The notes beneath the pieces are model-generated. The model was not told the origin of the DNA. It did no database searches and saw only the letters and a list, made by a program, of their open reading frames with translations. 44,949 nucleotides of DNA, from assembly GCA_002084705.1 (NCBI GenBank), contig NBLX01000009.1, positions 1 through 44,949 on the forward strand. The letters run 5' to 3'. A program made the position numbers and the translations under genes. Source of the stretch: Desulfobacteraceae bacterium 4572_35.1. GTDB lineage: Bacteria; Desulfobacterota; Desulfuromonadia; Desulfuromonadales; Desulfuromonadaceae. Positions 8,937-18,967 of this stretch are shown here, in pieces. Within the stretch, counting starts at the first letter, position 1. Every line of letters begins with the position of its first letter.

Positions 8937-10328
8937 TCACCTTGACCGCTGCGCGAGGTACTCTTTTATCTGGGGGGTGTCGGCATCTATCAACTCACAA
9001 CGGTGTGGACGTTGTTCAATGCCTATAAGAGATTGAGGCCTTTCCGGATTGGTGCCAATTGCTTGGTTCACTGCCTCCGCAAATTTTGCCGGATGCGCTG
9101 TGGCTAAGCAGACGACGGGGATATCGGGGTCGCTCAACTCAATGCCGGCTTTAACTCCAACCGCGGTGTGTGGGTCGAGGATGTACTCTGTATCAGCATA
9201 AAAACTGGATATTTGTTCCAGTGTCCCCTTGGTGTCTACAGTAAGGGAAGTGAAATCCTGGTTGACTCTGGCTTGTAACTGCTGATCAAATTGCAGGCTG
9301 TTGCTGCTGGAAAAGCTTTCCATCAAGGCGGTCAAGGAATCACTGTCTTCATCGAGCAGATAATAAAGATAACGCTCAAAGTTGCTGGCAATCTGAATAT
9401 CCATTGAGGGTGACAACGTCTCAACAACGGTGGCTACTGAATAATCACCATTCAGAACAAAGCGGGAGAGGATGTTGTTTTCGTTGGTAGCCAGAATAAG
9501 TTTTCCAATAGGCAATCCCATCCTTTTAGCCACGTATCCAGCAAATATATCGCCAAAATTACCGGTAGGTACCGAGAAATCTATTAGTTCACTTTCTGTT
9601 TCAGAGGATATACGGCTGTAAGCATAGAAATAGTAGACAATTTGTGCCATTACTCTGGCCCAGTTGATTGAATTTACCGCACCTAAAGAATATTTTTTCT
9701 TGAAGTCTAGATCGCCAAAAACTTCTTTAACTATGCGTTGGCCGTCGTCGAATGTACCATTAATGGCTAAATTAAAAACGTTGCTATCGGTGACGGTGGT
9801 CATCTGCAACTCTTGAATTGGGGATACCTTGCCGTGGGGATGCATGATGAAGATGTTAATATTGTCTTTACCACGCACGCCATAGATGGCTGCGCTGCCG
9901 GTGTCTCCCGATGTTGCTCCTAAAATATTCATCTTTTCGCCACGCTCAGCTAAAAGATATTCAAATATATTACCTAGCAACTGTAGCGCTACATCTTTGA
10001 AGGCCAAGGTGGGACCGTGAAACAATTCAAGGATGTATACGCCATCCTTTTTGATTACGGGTGTTATTTCCGGATGGTCAAAGGTTGCGTAGGAGCGTTC
10101 GATTAAATCACGCAGATCTGTCGGTGAAAAATCGTCGCCGATAAAACGGGAGATGATTTCGAAGGCTGTTTGCTGATAATTCATTTTGCTTAAAGCCTGA
10201 ATCTCGTTGTTGCTGATAGTAGGGATATGTTCGGGTACTAGTAAACCACCATCGGTAGCAAGCCCCATCATGACCGCATCCTTGAAGGATATGCTGTTCA
10301 CCTTACCGCGAGTACTTTTGTAAAGCAT
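8937..10328 (-). CDS. thrC: Threonine synthase
   Basis: MLYKSTRG, LELFHGPTLAFKDVALQLLGN, GATSGDTGSAAIYG, VPTGNFGDIFAGYVAKRMGLPI. Confidence 0.95.
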   Translation of the reverse strand: MLYKSTRGKVNSISFKDAVMMGLATDGGLLVPEHIPTISNNEIQALSKMNYQQTAFEIISRFIGDDFSPTDLRDLIERSYATFDHPEITPVIKKDGVYILELFHGPTLAFKDVALQLLGNIFEYLLAERGEKMNILGATSGDTGSAAIYGVRGKDNINIFIMHPHGKVSPIQELQMTTVTDSNVFNLAINGTFDDGQRIVKEVFGDLDFKKKYSLGAVNSINWARVMAQIVYYFYAYSRISSETESELIDFSVPTGNFGDIFAGYVAKRMGLPIGKLILATNENNILSRFVLNGDYSVATVVETLSPSMDIQIASNFERYLYYLLDEDSDSLTALMESFSSSNSLQFDQQLQARVNQDFTSLTVDTKGTLEQISSFYADTEYILDPHTAVGVKAGIELSDPDIPVVCLATAHPAKFAEAVNQAIGTNPERPQSLIGIEQRPHRCELIDADTPQIKEYLAQRSR

Positions 10329-10491
10329 AACTATTTGTCTCCAAAAAATATGGCAAAATTAGTGAGAAATGAGATCCACTTATATCAGGATTGGTGGTTA
10401 AATAAAAGGGTGATGGCTTGATGTTTGAAGACTTTGTTCCAAAATATTTATGTAGTTTTGATAGCCAAACTCAAATGTTTAGGCTCTTTTA

Positions 10492-10532
10492 CGAATAAAC
10501 AACCGACACTAGAGGTGTCGGTTGTTTATTCG
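10492..10532 (-). terminator. Perfect 18-bp stem / 5-nt loop hairpin, likely intrinsic terminator downstream of maeB
   Basis: CGAATAAACAACCGACAC-TAGAG-GTGTCGGTTGTTTATTCG; T-rich distal arm on the minus strand. Confidence 0.75.
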
Positions 10533-10559
10533 AACAGGGCAGCTGTTAACTGCCCTGTT
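10533..10559 (-). terminator. Second tandem hairpin downstream of maeB
   Basis: AACAGGGCAG-CTGTTAA-CTGCCCTGTT, 10-bp perfect stem, abutting the previous hairpin. Confidence 0.6.
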
Positions 10560-10595
10560 ATGTGCATTATGTAGTTTTTAATTGAAAATAAAAAA

Positions 10596-12884
10596 TTATT
10601 TATGGCTAAAACAGTTGCTGATCTCCTCTTCATGAGATTCTTGAGCATCAACCACGGCTACAGCGGCCATGTTGACAATGTCACTGACATCATCACCACG
10701 TTGAAGAACGTGAACAGGTTTTTTCATTCCCATCAAAATTGGTCCAACCGCTTCCGCTCCACCTAGTTTATCCAGTAACTTGTAGGCGATGTTGCCTGAA
10801 TTCAGGTCGGGGAAGATGAGAACGTTGGCGTTGCCTTTCAATTCGGAAAAAGGATATTGCCGCTCAGTTATTTCCGGATCAAGAGCTACATTGGCTTGTA
10901 TTTCACCTTCAACTACCAAGTTTGGTGCCCACTCTTTAATCAGTTTAGTTGCTTTCTTAACTTTGGATGTGAAGGGGTGCATCGCACTGCCAAAGTTGGA
11001 GAATGAGAGCATGGCTACTTTAGGATCTACATCAAATTGGCGAGACTGGTTGGCAGCTAAAATTGCGGTTTCAGCTAACTCTTCGGCCGTTGGATCTATG
11101 GTAACAGTGGTGTCGGCACAGAATATCACCTCTTTTTTGAATACCATCATGTATAGACCGTGAACACCACTGACCGAGTTTTGCTTGCCGATCACTTCTA
11201 GCGCCGGACGGATGGTTTCTGGGTAGTGGTGGTTAACTCCGGATAGCATGGCATCAGCATCACCCATATGCACCATCATGGCACCGTAATAATTGCGTTC
11301 ACGGCAAATAGTGCGGCTGGCCTCAGCTAAAGTGACTCCCTTGCGCTGTCTCATTTTGAACAGCTCTTCGGTGTATTCTCTCCCTTTAGGGCTACCTTTG
11401 GTTTCGATTATTTGTACGCCGTGCAGGTCGAGACCAAGTTCTTTGATCTTGTTTTTTATTTTGTCTTCAGGTCCCAGAAGAATTGGGATGGCAATTTTTT
11501 CATCTACCAGAATTTGGCAAGCGCGCAGGATTTTCTCGTCGTCACCCTCGGGGAAGACAATGCGCTTACGTTCAGATTTAGCCTTGTTGATCAGGGTACG
11601 CATGATCTCTTTAGAACGCCCCTGCAGTGCTTCCAACGATTCGGTATATTTAGCGATGTCGCCTATGTCGCGTGTGGCAACGCCAGTATCTATTGCTGCC
11701 TGTGCAACGGCTGGTGCAACATGTAACAGTACGCGAGGATCAAAAGGTTTCGGGATTAGGTAGTCGCGACCGAATGAAAATTTTGTATTGCCGTAGGCTT
11801 TTAAAACTGAATCTGGCACATCTTCTTTAGCCAGATTTGCCAAAGCTTTAACCGCTGCCATTTTCATCTCATCATTGATGGCTGTGGCATGGGTATCTAG
11901 TGTGCCACGGAATAAAAACGGAAAGCATAGTACGTTGTTCACCTGATTAGGGAAATCGCTGCGTCCTGTTCCAATAATTACATCGTCACGTACCTTCAGT
12001 GCCTCAGTTGGCAGAATTTCGGGGTCAGGGTTTGCCATGGCAAAAATGATTGGATCTTTCGCCATAGTTTTCACCATGTCTGGCGTGAGTACATCTTTAG
12101 ATGAAACGCCGAAGAATACGTCTGCATCGACCATCGCTTCAGCTAGAGTTCTTGCCGCCTGATCTGTTGCTAAACGCTCCTTATATTCGTTCATCCCCTC
12201 GGTGCGACCTTTGTAAATTACCCCTTTACTGTCGCAGACAATCATGTTTTCAAGTTTTGCTCCCAAGGTAAGTGCCATGTTTGCACAGGCGTTCCCGGCA
12301 GCACCAGCCCCATTGACTATAATCTTGACCTTGGTGATATCTTTCTTGGTGATCTCAAGTGCATTTAGCAGACCTGCGTTAGCGATTATAGCAGTGCCGT
12401 GCTGGTCATCGTGAAATACTGGGATGTTCATGGTTTCTTTGAGTTTTTCTTCAATGTAGAAACATTCTGGTGCTTTTATGTCTTCAAGGTTTATACCGCC
12501 AAAAGTTGGTTCTAAAATCTGAACAGTGCGAACTATTTCGTCTGGATCTTTGGTGTTTAACTCAATGTCAAACACGTCAACATCGGCAAAACGCTTGAAC
12601 AGTACCCCTTTACCCTCCATTACTGGTTTGCCGGCTAAGCCGCCAATATCGCCTAAGCCAAGTACAGCTGTTCCGTTAGAGACAACGGCAACCAAGTTGC
12701 CCTTTGCTGTATATTTATAGGCATCTTGAGGATTTTTTTCTATCTCAAGGCATGGATCGGCGACACCCGGGCTGTAGGCTAGGGAGAGGTCCAGGCTGGT
12801 GTTGCATGGTTTTGTGGCGATAACTTCAATTTTTCCTTTGCGTCCCGAGCTGTGGTAGTCGAGGGCATCTTGTTTGTTGGCCAT
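10596..12884 (-). CDS. maeB: NADP-dependent malic enzyme with C-terminal phosphotransacetylase-like domain
   Basis: [83 protein letters not shown]-terminal [22 protein letters not shown]...[42 protein letters not shown]. Start ATG 12884 preferred. Confidence 0.94.
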   Translation of the reverse strand: MANKQDALDYHSSGRKGKIEVIATKPCNTSLDLSLAYSPGVADPCLEIEKNPQDAYKYTAKGNLVAVVSNGTAVLGLGDIGGLAGKPVMEGKGVLFKRFADVDVFDIELNTKDPDEIVRTVQILEPTFGGINLEDIKAPECFYIEEKLKETMNIPVFHDDQHGTAIIANAGLLNALEITKKDITKVKIIVNGAGAAGNACANMALTLGAKLENMIVCDSKGVIYKGRTEGMNEYKERLATDQAARTLAEAMVDADVFFGVSSKDVLTPDMVKTMAKDPIIFAMANPDPEILPTEALKVRDDVIIGTGRSDFPNQVNNVLCFPFLFRGTLDTHATAINDEMKMAAVKALANLAKEDVPDSVLKAYGNTKFSFGRDYLIPKPFDPRVLLHVAPAVAQAAIDTGVATRDIGDIAKYTESLEALQGRSKEIMRTLINKAKSERKRIVFPEGDDEKILRACQILVDEKIAIPILLGPEDKIKNKIKELGLDLHGVQIIETKGSPKGREYTEELFKMRQRKGVTLAEASRTICRERNYYGAMMVHMGDADAMLSGVNHHYPETIRPALEVIGKQNSVSGVHGLYMMVFKKEVIFCADTTVTIDPTAEELAETAILAANQSRQFDVDPKVAMLSFSNFGSAMHPFTSKVKKATKLIKEWAPNLVVEGEIQANVALDPEITERQYPFSELKGNANVLIFPDLNSGNIAYKLLDKLGGAEAVGPILMGMKKPVHVLQRGDDVSDIVNMAAVAVVDAQESHEEEISNCFSHK

Positions 12885-13402
12885 GATAGTATAAATCCTT
12901 CCTTTTTTATTTTGGCTAAACATTAAATGAGGTCAATCTGAAACAGTTAGATAGAAGGTGGAAAATTAATATAAGTACAGATTGACAGATAGGGGTAAAG
13001 TTTCTTGTGTTTTTGAATTGTAAACAAAAAACACAATAATCTTGTCTGTGGAAGGTTGTCAAGTTTATTCTCAGTAAAATGTAACCATGTTTAATTGCTT
13101 GTGTTGGCAAGAAGATATAACCTGTTTGTTGAATTTTAACTGATAGGTGTATACTTTTTATATATAACATTAACTATTTGAAACTATTGCGTGTGTTTGT
13201 AAGCTTTTGTTTTGTTTTGCTGGTGACGCGAATTTTTTACTTGATAGCACATGTGGGTGTTCCCTCTAACTGAAACTGTTTTTAGTTAAAATAAAAAATT
13301 GTTATTGCTTCGAAAACAAACAGTGTTCTGTGCTGCTGTTGCCTTCGATGCTTTTTGTTGTATTGATGATGCGGCAAAGAGTTTGACATTCTGTGTTGTA
13401 TA

Positions 13403-13495
13403 GCATTCTCGCTTGATTAACCACGAACGCTTTGCGCGAAGCTCTTGACTTTACGAATAAATCGCGGCTAAAAGTCGCTCCCACATAGAATGCTA
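13403..13495. repeat. MITE/REP-like element with 9-bp terminal inverted repeats
   Basis: TAGCATTCT (13403-13411) and AGAATGCTA (13487-13495) are exact reverse complements flanked by GTA on both sides; internal REP-like palindrome CGCGGCTAAAAGTCGCTCCCACA at 13463-13485. Confidence 0.5.
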
Positions 13496-13709
13496 GTAAT
13501 GCTTACCTGCTTTGCAATGCAAAAGGGTATCGCAAAAAATTGATTTAAGTTACTCAGAAGCTATAGATATTCGTTTTTGCGAGGTCATCGCATTGGTTGA
13601 TTGTGCTATTTGCGAGTATTGTCCTAAAATGTTAGTATTTGAGCAGTGTTGTCCGATTATTATCTGGGCTGATAACCAAATTTTTGGATTCTTAATAAGG
13701 ATAAATATT

Positions 13710-14705
13710 GTGATTATTGTAACCGGCGGTGCCGGATTTATTGGTAGTGCCATTATATGGCAACTTAATCAAATGGGTCGTAGTGACATTATCGTGGTTG
13801 ATTCATTGGGGAAGAGTGAGAAGTGGAAAAATTTGACTCCCCTTAAGTATGCAGATTATATAGAAAAGGATGATTTTATGGAGTTGGTTCTTGCTGATCA
13901 ACTTCACGAATATTTTGCTCTGGACCGACATGGGTTGGAGGCGATCATTCATATGGGTGCCTGCTCAGCAACTACTGAGCTTGATGCACGCTATCTCATC
14001 CATAACAATTTTGAATATACCAAGCAGTTGGCGTTGCTGGCTCTACATTGTGGTGCCCGTTTTATTTATGCTTCCAGCGCAGCAACATATGGAGATGGTT
14101 CAAAAGGATTTAAAGATAACGAAGCCGATCTGGATATGTTACGTCCTCTGAATATGTATGGCTATTCAAAGCAGATGTTTGACCAGTGGGCAATGCGTGA
14201 GGGGATTCTGGATAAAATTGTTGGTCTCAAATTTTTTAATGTGTTTGGTCCAAACGAATATCATAAAGGCGATATGAGTTCGCTGGTTATCAAGGCATTT
14301 AAACAAATTCAGACTACGGGTAAAATTGGATTGTTCAAGTCTTACCGTACTGAATATGCCGATGGTGAACAGATGCGTGATTTTGTTTATGTGAAAAATG
14401 TTGTTGATATGGCGCTCTATTTTTTGGACAAGCCAAACATCAACGGTATTTACAATATCGGTAGTGATGGTGCCAACTCATGGAATGCTTTGGCTGCGGC
14501 AATTTTTGCAGCATTGGGACGTGAGGTTAACATTGAATACGTTGAGATGCCGGAAGAGTTGAAGGAGAAATATCAGTATTATACCTGTTCCGATGTCGGT
14601 AAACTGCGCGCCAGTGGTTATAAAGGAACGCAGACAACATTGCAGGATGCTGTAGCTGATTATGTTGTTAATTATCTGATCCCCAACAAACATCTGGGTG
14701 ATTGA
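13710..14705 (+). CDS. hldD: ADP-L-glycero-D-manno-heptose 6-epimerase
   Basis: MIIVTGGAGFIGSAIIWQLNQMGRSDIIVVDSLG, HMGACSATTELDARYLIHNNFEYTKQL, RFIYASSAATYGDG, GLKFFNVFGPNEYHKGDMSSL. GTG start at 13710 preferred over the track's 13512. Confidence 0.93.
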   Translation: MIIVTGGAGFIGSAIIWQLNQMGRSDIIVVDSLGKSEKWKNLTPLKYADYIEKDDFMELVLADQLHEYFALDRHGLEAIIHMGACSATTELDARYLIHNNFEYTKQLALLALHCGARFIYASSAATYGDGSKGFKDNEADLDMLRPLNMYGYSKQMFDQWAMREGILDKIVGLKFFNVFGPNEYHKGDMSSLVIKAFKQIQTTGKIGLFKSYRTEYADGEQMRDFVYVKNVVDMALYFLDKPNINGIYNIGSDGANSWNALAAAIFAALGREVNIEYVEMPEELKEKYQYYTCSDVGKLRASGYKGTQTTLQDAVADYVVNYLIPNKHLGD

Positions 14706-14734
14706 TAGATTCAAGAGGTTAGGGTCTGAATAAT

Positions 14735-16150
14735 ATGCAACCACTGATTCGTTTTTTTATGTGGACACTGGTACTGTCGTTTGGGGTTTTTGTCGCAATG
14801 GCAATACCCCATTTGCAAGGGACGAATAGAGTGTTGTGGTTTCTCTCTACTTTTTTTATCGGTGCGGGTATTGCTCTGGTTGGTAAAAAATGTGGTCGAG
14901 GAGCGTTGCTGCTGGCTATTCCGATCTCGGTGTTGCTGGCTAATGAGGTTGTGGTTTATGTATGGCCTCCGCAGGTGCAGCGCAATATATTTCATGCTTT
15001 TAACAAAATAGCTAAGCGGGATGATGTTTATCAACAACTTCGGCAGCAGCTTCTACCTGTTGCTTGGCAAACACTTCATGTCCCGCCAGAGTTACAGCAA
15101 GGATGGGATGCCGGGGAACAAAAGTTGGCCATAGCCAACGGAGTGCAAGTCAATTTATTCAGTACCGGTCTTATCAAACCGCACAGCGTGATAGTTGATG
15201 ATAAAGGTGTGGTGTTTGTTAGTTTGCCTGTGTTAGGTCAAGTGATATCTATCCACGACGATGATAGCGATCATATAGGAGAAAAAATTGTTGTTTTTGC
15301 TTCTGGATTGAAACAGCCGAGCGGCATGGTGTTTAAAGATAGTGAGTTATGGGTAGCAACGGCAACAAAGTTGCTGACTATGGCTGACGATAATCATGAT
15401 TATGTGGCAGATTCAATTAAAGTTGTTAACGATAAATTACCACAACTGAAATACAATAAATTTCATGCCTTAGCTGTGGGGCAGGATAATCATGTTTATA
15501 TCTCTGTTGGAAGTGATGCTGGTGATAGTGGCTGGCAGCAGGCATCAGTATTACGGCTGCAGGATGATGACGAATTGCACCCCTTTGCTACCGGTATATA
15601 TGACTGTCAGGGGTTGGCAGTACATCCAAAAAGCGGTTCATTATGGTGTAGTGAAAACGGGCCGGAAACTATCGGTTATTTTGTCCATCCCGATGAGTTG
15701 AATGTACTGCGTGCACAGGGTGATTATGGCTGGCCGTTTTGTTATGGAGATCGCTTGCCAGATGCCAAGCTGGGTTCCACGGAGATCTGTCAAGCTACCC
15801 AGCCAGCGTTGATGAAGTTGCCAGCACATTCAACCCCGCGTGGATTAACCTTTGGTGCTGATCTTAGAGCCCCACAGTTGTTTAAGGCAATGCTATATCT
15901 GGTATTGCAGGGGAATATGAGCAGGAAGAGTCAGCAGGGCTTCAGGTTGATGGGTGTTCCCCTTGATGACGAAGGGCGTATTACTGGCTGGGGTATAGAT
16001 CTGGTCTCTGGTTGGAGTGGAGACGGTCAGCCTTGGGGACAGCCGACAGATTGTGTGGTTGGTAAAGATGGTTGCCTGTACTTGACCGATAAATTAGCTG
16101 GGGCTGTGTACCGTATTAGTTTTGAAGCTGGTGACAATGAATTTTTGTAA
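14735..16150 (+). CDS. PQQ-dependent sugar/sorbosone dehydrogenase-like beta-propeller protein with N-terminal transmembrane segments
   Basis: N-terminal hydrophobic stretches, then propeller-like repeats (LIKPHSVIVDDKGVVFVSLPVLGQVISIHDDDSD, GLKQPSGMVFKDSELWVAT, HALAVGQDNHVYISVGSDAGDSG, GDYGWPFCYGDRLPDA, PTDCVVGKDGCLYLTDKLAGAVYRI). Confidence 0.78.
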   Translation: MQPLIRFFMWTLVLSFGVFVAMAIPHLQGTNRVLWFLSTFFIGAGIALVGKKCGRGALLLAIPISVLLANEVVVYVWPPQVQRNIFHAFNKIAKRDDVYQQLRQQLLPVAWQTLHVPPELQQGWDAGEQKLAIANGVQVNLFSTGLIKPHSVIVDDKGVVFVSLPVLGQVISIHDDDSDHIGEKIVVFASGLKQPSGMVFKDSELWVATATKLLTMADDNHDYVADSIKVVNDKLPQLKYNKFHALAVGQDNHVYISVGSDAGDSGWQQASVLRLQDDDELHPFATGIYDCQGLAVHPKSGSLWCSENGPETIGYFVHPDELNVLRAQGDYGWPFCYGDRLPDAKLGSTEICQATQPALMKLPAHSTPRGLTFGADLRAPQLFKAMLYLVLQGNMSRKSQQGFRLMGVPLDDEGRITGWGIDLVSGWSGDGQPWGQPTDCVVGKDGCLYLTDKLAGAVYRISFEAGDNEFL

Positions 16151-16205
16151 CTTGTTCAGCACCTGCTGAATAGTTAATGATTTTCAATAAAATGGTTATA
16201 TATTT

Positions 16206-18923
16206 TTGAGTAGATACGAACACGAGAGGGAACTCTATAATGCAGCTGTCAGCGGTGCTGTAGTTGTTACAGTTAATCGTCGTTTAGCTCGTACTTTGAG
16301 CGATGACTATGCTCGCCGCCAAAAAGAAAGTGGCTTGAAGGTATGGGAGCGTCCGCAGATAAATACCTTTGATGGTTGGTTGCGCGGATGTGTGGCAGCT
16401 GTTGGAGAAGATGGGTTTTTACTGACTGGTATACAAGCCGATTGTCTGTGGCAACAGATTATTCGTGCCGACCTGGCAAAAAGCGGTATGGCGCTGATGC
16501 AGGTACAGACCACAGCAAAAATGGTAGCACAGGCACATAGATCTCTTCACGATGCCGCTTGTGCTGAAAGCTACAACTTTAACAGTCCAGACCTAATTGA
16601 TGCCCATCCCAATTCAACAGACTCATTGCTTTCTCCAACTTACTATTTATCTCCGGAGTGTAAGTCCTTTTTACGTTGGCAGACTCAATTTGTGACATGG
16701 TGCAAAAAAAGAGATTGGATAGATCCAGCATCTCTAAGTGCTTATGTCTCTACATTGTTCAGAACAGGAATGATCCATGCGCCGCAGAGATTACTGGTAT
16801 ATGGTTTTGATCAATTAAACGCTGCTCAAACGGCATTGTTCGCACAATTGCAACACTTGGGAACCGTTGTCGATATAGTTAATCCTCCGGTTGAGGTCAG
16901 CGATAATGTCACTTGTGTGGAATGTGGTGATGAGAGTAGCGAGATTGCTGCCGCTGCACGCTGGTCTAGATTGCAGTTGGAGCGTAGGGTGGGAACGGTA
17001 GCGGTTGTCGTCCCCGACCTAACCCGTGTGCATGCACAGGTGGAACGTATATTTGCGGCAGAACTCAAGCTTACCAGATATCCCGAGTTGGTTCCTGTTG
17101 CCAATTTTAATGTTTCCCTGGGGATGCCGTTGATTCAGCATGGAATGATTACGACCGCCTTGATGCTGTTATCTGTGCCTGACGAGGTAGACTTTGAAAC
17201 CATCAGTTATCTGTTGCGCTCGCCGTGGTTGAACCATGGAGTGAGCGCTGCTGCTACCCGTGCCCATTTTGAAAGCTGGTTACGTAAACGCAACGTTCAT
17301 AAAATCTCTTTGAAAAGCCTGACCAATCTGTGCTGCCGCCGTATGGGGCATGACGATTCTTTTCTGCGGCTATTGGAGCAATTAATCCTCTGTAGGGGAG
17401 AAAGAAGCGACAAATCGTTGATTTATTGGGCTGATTACTTTGCCGATCTGCTTAATGGTGCCGGCTGGCCTGGAGAACGGGCTCTTAGTAGTGATGATTA
17501 TCAAGTGCTTATGGCGTGGCGGGAAAAATTGTTACCGGCCTTTGTTTCCTTGAACGTGATTCATCCACCAACAGACTTTAGCACAGCTGTTGCGTTGCTT
17601 AAATCTGTTGCGAAGGAACACCTCTTTCAGCCCCAGGCGCAAGATGACCGTTTGCAGGTTGTCGGTTTGCTGGAAAGTGCTGGATTGCATTTTGACGCCA
17701 TGTGGGTTACTGGTCTTACCGACGGTGTCTTGCCCGGACAAGTGCAGTACAACCCTTTTTTGCCGGTGGAACTGCAACGTAAACATCAGATGCCACATTC
17801 CAGTATCGAACACGAAAATCACTATGCCAAACTGACATTACAGCGTTTGTTGAGTAGTGCTGAACAGGTTATTTTGAGTTATCCGGCAGCAGCTGAAAAT
17901 GTTTCGTTAGCACCCAGCCCATTTATTCAATACCCCATTGAACAGTATGATGCTTTTTACCCCGCCGAATGTGTAGCTTCACAGCAAACACTAAATAATA
18001 CAATTGAACATGTATGTGACGAGGTGGGGGCGGCTCTGGTGGTGGCGGAAGATACGGGTGATGTCGAGATAAGAGGTGGCACAAGTGTCCTCAAAGAGCA
18101 GTCGTTGTGCCCATTTCGTGCTTATATCCACCACCGCCTCCGGGTTCGCGCTTTGGAATCGCCACAGCCGGGGTTGGACGGGAGGATGCGGGGCAATTTA
18201 ATCCATAAGGTGCTGGAGCTGTTTTGGCGGCAAGTTAGCAGTCAGCAGCAGTTGTGTGCTTTGGGTGAGGATAAATTGCGGAATTTGGTGACACAGGTCA
18301 CAGCGCGGGTGCTGGGGCAGCAACTTGGTGCAGACAATGCCGAACTGTTACCCCTAGAGGTACAACGTTTGAGCACGCTGCTATTCACTTGGTTATCACA
18401 ATATGAAATATCACGTTCCCCTTTTACAATTGTTTCTCTAGAGCAACGGCGGCCGGTGTGTATCGGTGCGCTGAAATTTGATGTAATTCCCGACAGGATA
18501 GATCGTCTAGGTGATGGTGATCTGGTGGTTATCGATTATAAAAGTTCTTTAGTCAGTAACGCCGATCTTGTTGGAGAAAAACTGTTGGAACCGCAATTGC
18601 CGATCTATGCACTGTATGGCGTGGAAGATGATCTTAATGCCCCGGTGGCGACGGTGTTTGCCCAGATCAGAGCTGGTGAGTGTGCCTTTAAAGGGGTGGC
18701 TTGCGCAGATGGTTTAATCGCCGGAGTAAAAGGGGTAGCCAAGAGTGGCTCTGGTAAACGTCAGATTTTTGATTGGACGGAATTGCTGGATGATTGGAGG
18801 CGGCAGTTGCACGAGTTATCTGAAGATTTTGTAGCGGCTAGGGCACAGGTAAAACCTGCCAACAAACAGGCATGCAGTTTCTGTGACTTGCGTGGGTTGT
18901 GTAAAATAGAGGTAAATACTTAG
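16206..18923 (+). CDS. AddB-like PD-(D/E)XK nuclease / probable DNA repair protein
   Basis: GNLIHKVLELFW, VVIDYKSS nuclease core; Cys arrangement EQSLCPFRAY...CSFCDLRGLCKI consistent with an AddB-type Fe-S nuclease; followed by a UvrD-type helicase. TTG start inferred. Confidence 0.85.
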   Translation: MSRYEHERELYNAAVSGAVVVTVNRRLARTLSDDYARRQKESGLKVWERPQINTFDGWLRGCVAAVGEDGFLLTGIQADCLWQQIIRADLAKSGMALMQVQTTAKMVAQAHRSLHDAACAESYNFNSPDLIDAHPNSTDSLLSPTYYLSPECKSFLRWQTQFVTWCKKRDWIDPASLSAYVSTLFRTGMIHAPQRLLVYGFDQLNAAQTALFAQLQHLGTVVDIVNPPVEVSDNVTCVECGDESSEIAAAARWSRLQLERRVGTVAVVVPDLTRVHAQVERIFAAELKLTRYPELVPVANFNVSLGMPLIQHGMITTALMLLSVPDEVDFETISYLLRSPWLNHGVSAAATRAHFESWLRKRNVHKISLKSLTNLCCRRMGHDDSFLRLLEQLILCRGERSDKSLIYWADYFADLLNGAGWPGERALSSDDYQVLMAWREKLLPAFVSLNVIHPPTDFSTAVALLKSVAKEHLFQPQAQDDRLQVVGLLESAGLHFDAMWVTGLTDGVLPGQVQYNPFLPVELQRKHQMPHSSIEHENHYAKLTLQRLLSSAEQVILSYPAAAENVSLAPSPFIQYPIEQYDAFYPAECVASQQTLNNTIEHVCDEVGAALVVAEDTGDVEIRGGTSVLKEQSLCPFRAYIHHRLRVRALESPQPGLDGRMRGNLIHKVLELFWRQVSSQQQLCALGEDKLRNLVTQVTARVLGQQLGADNAELLPLEVQRLSTLLFTWLSQYEISRSPFTIVSLEQRRPVCIGALKFDVIPDRIDRLGDGDLVVIDYKSSLVSNADLVGEKLLEPQLPIYALYGVEDDLNAPVATVFAQIRAGECAFKGVACADGLIAGVKGVAKSGSGKRQIFDWTELLDDWRRQLHELSEDFVAARAQVKPANKQACSFCDLRGLCKIEVNT

Positions 18924-18967
18924 CATGATGGTGAACGTGGTGCTGAGTGTAGTGAGGTGATTGTTTG

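Noticed and set aside
13302-13484. 60-aa minus-strand ORF MGATFSRDLFVKSRASRKAFVV...
   Set aside because: Its N-terminal half is the translated REP/MITE-like repeat; not a credible gene.
13512-13709. N-terminal 66-aa extension of hldD in the ORF track
   Set aside because: The conserved protein begins at MIIVTGGAGFIG (GTG 13710) with an upstream AAGG; the extension is not family-like.
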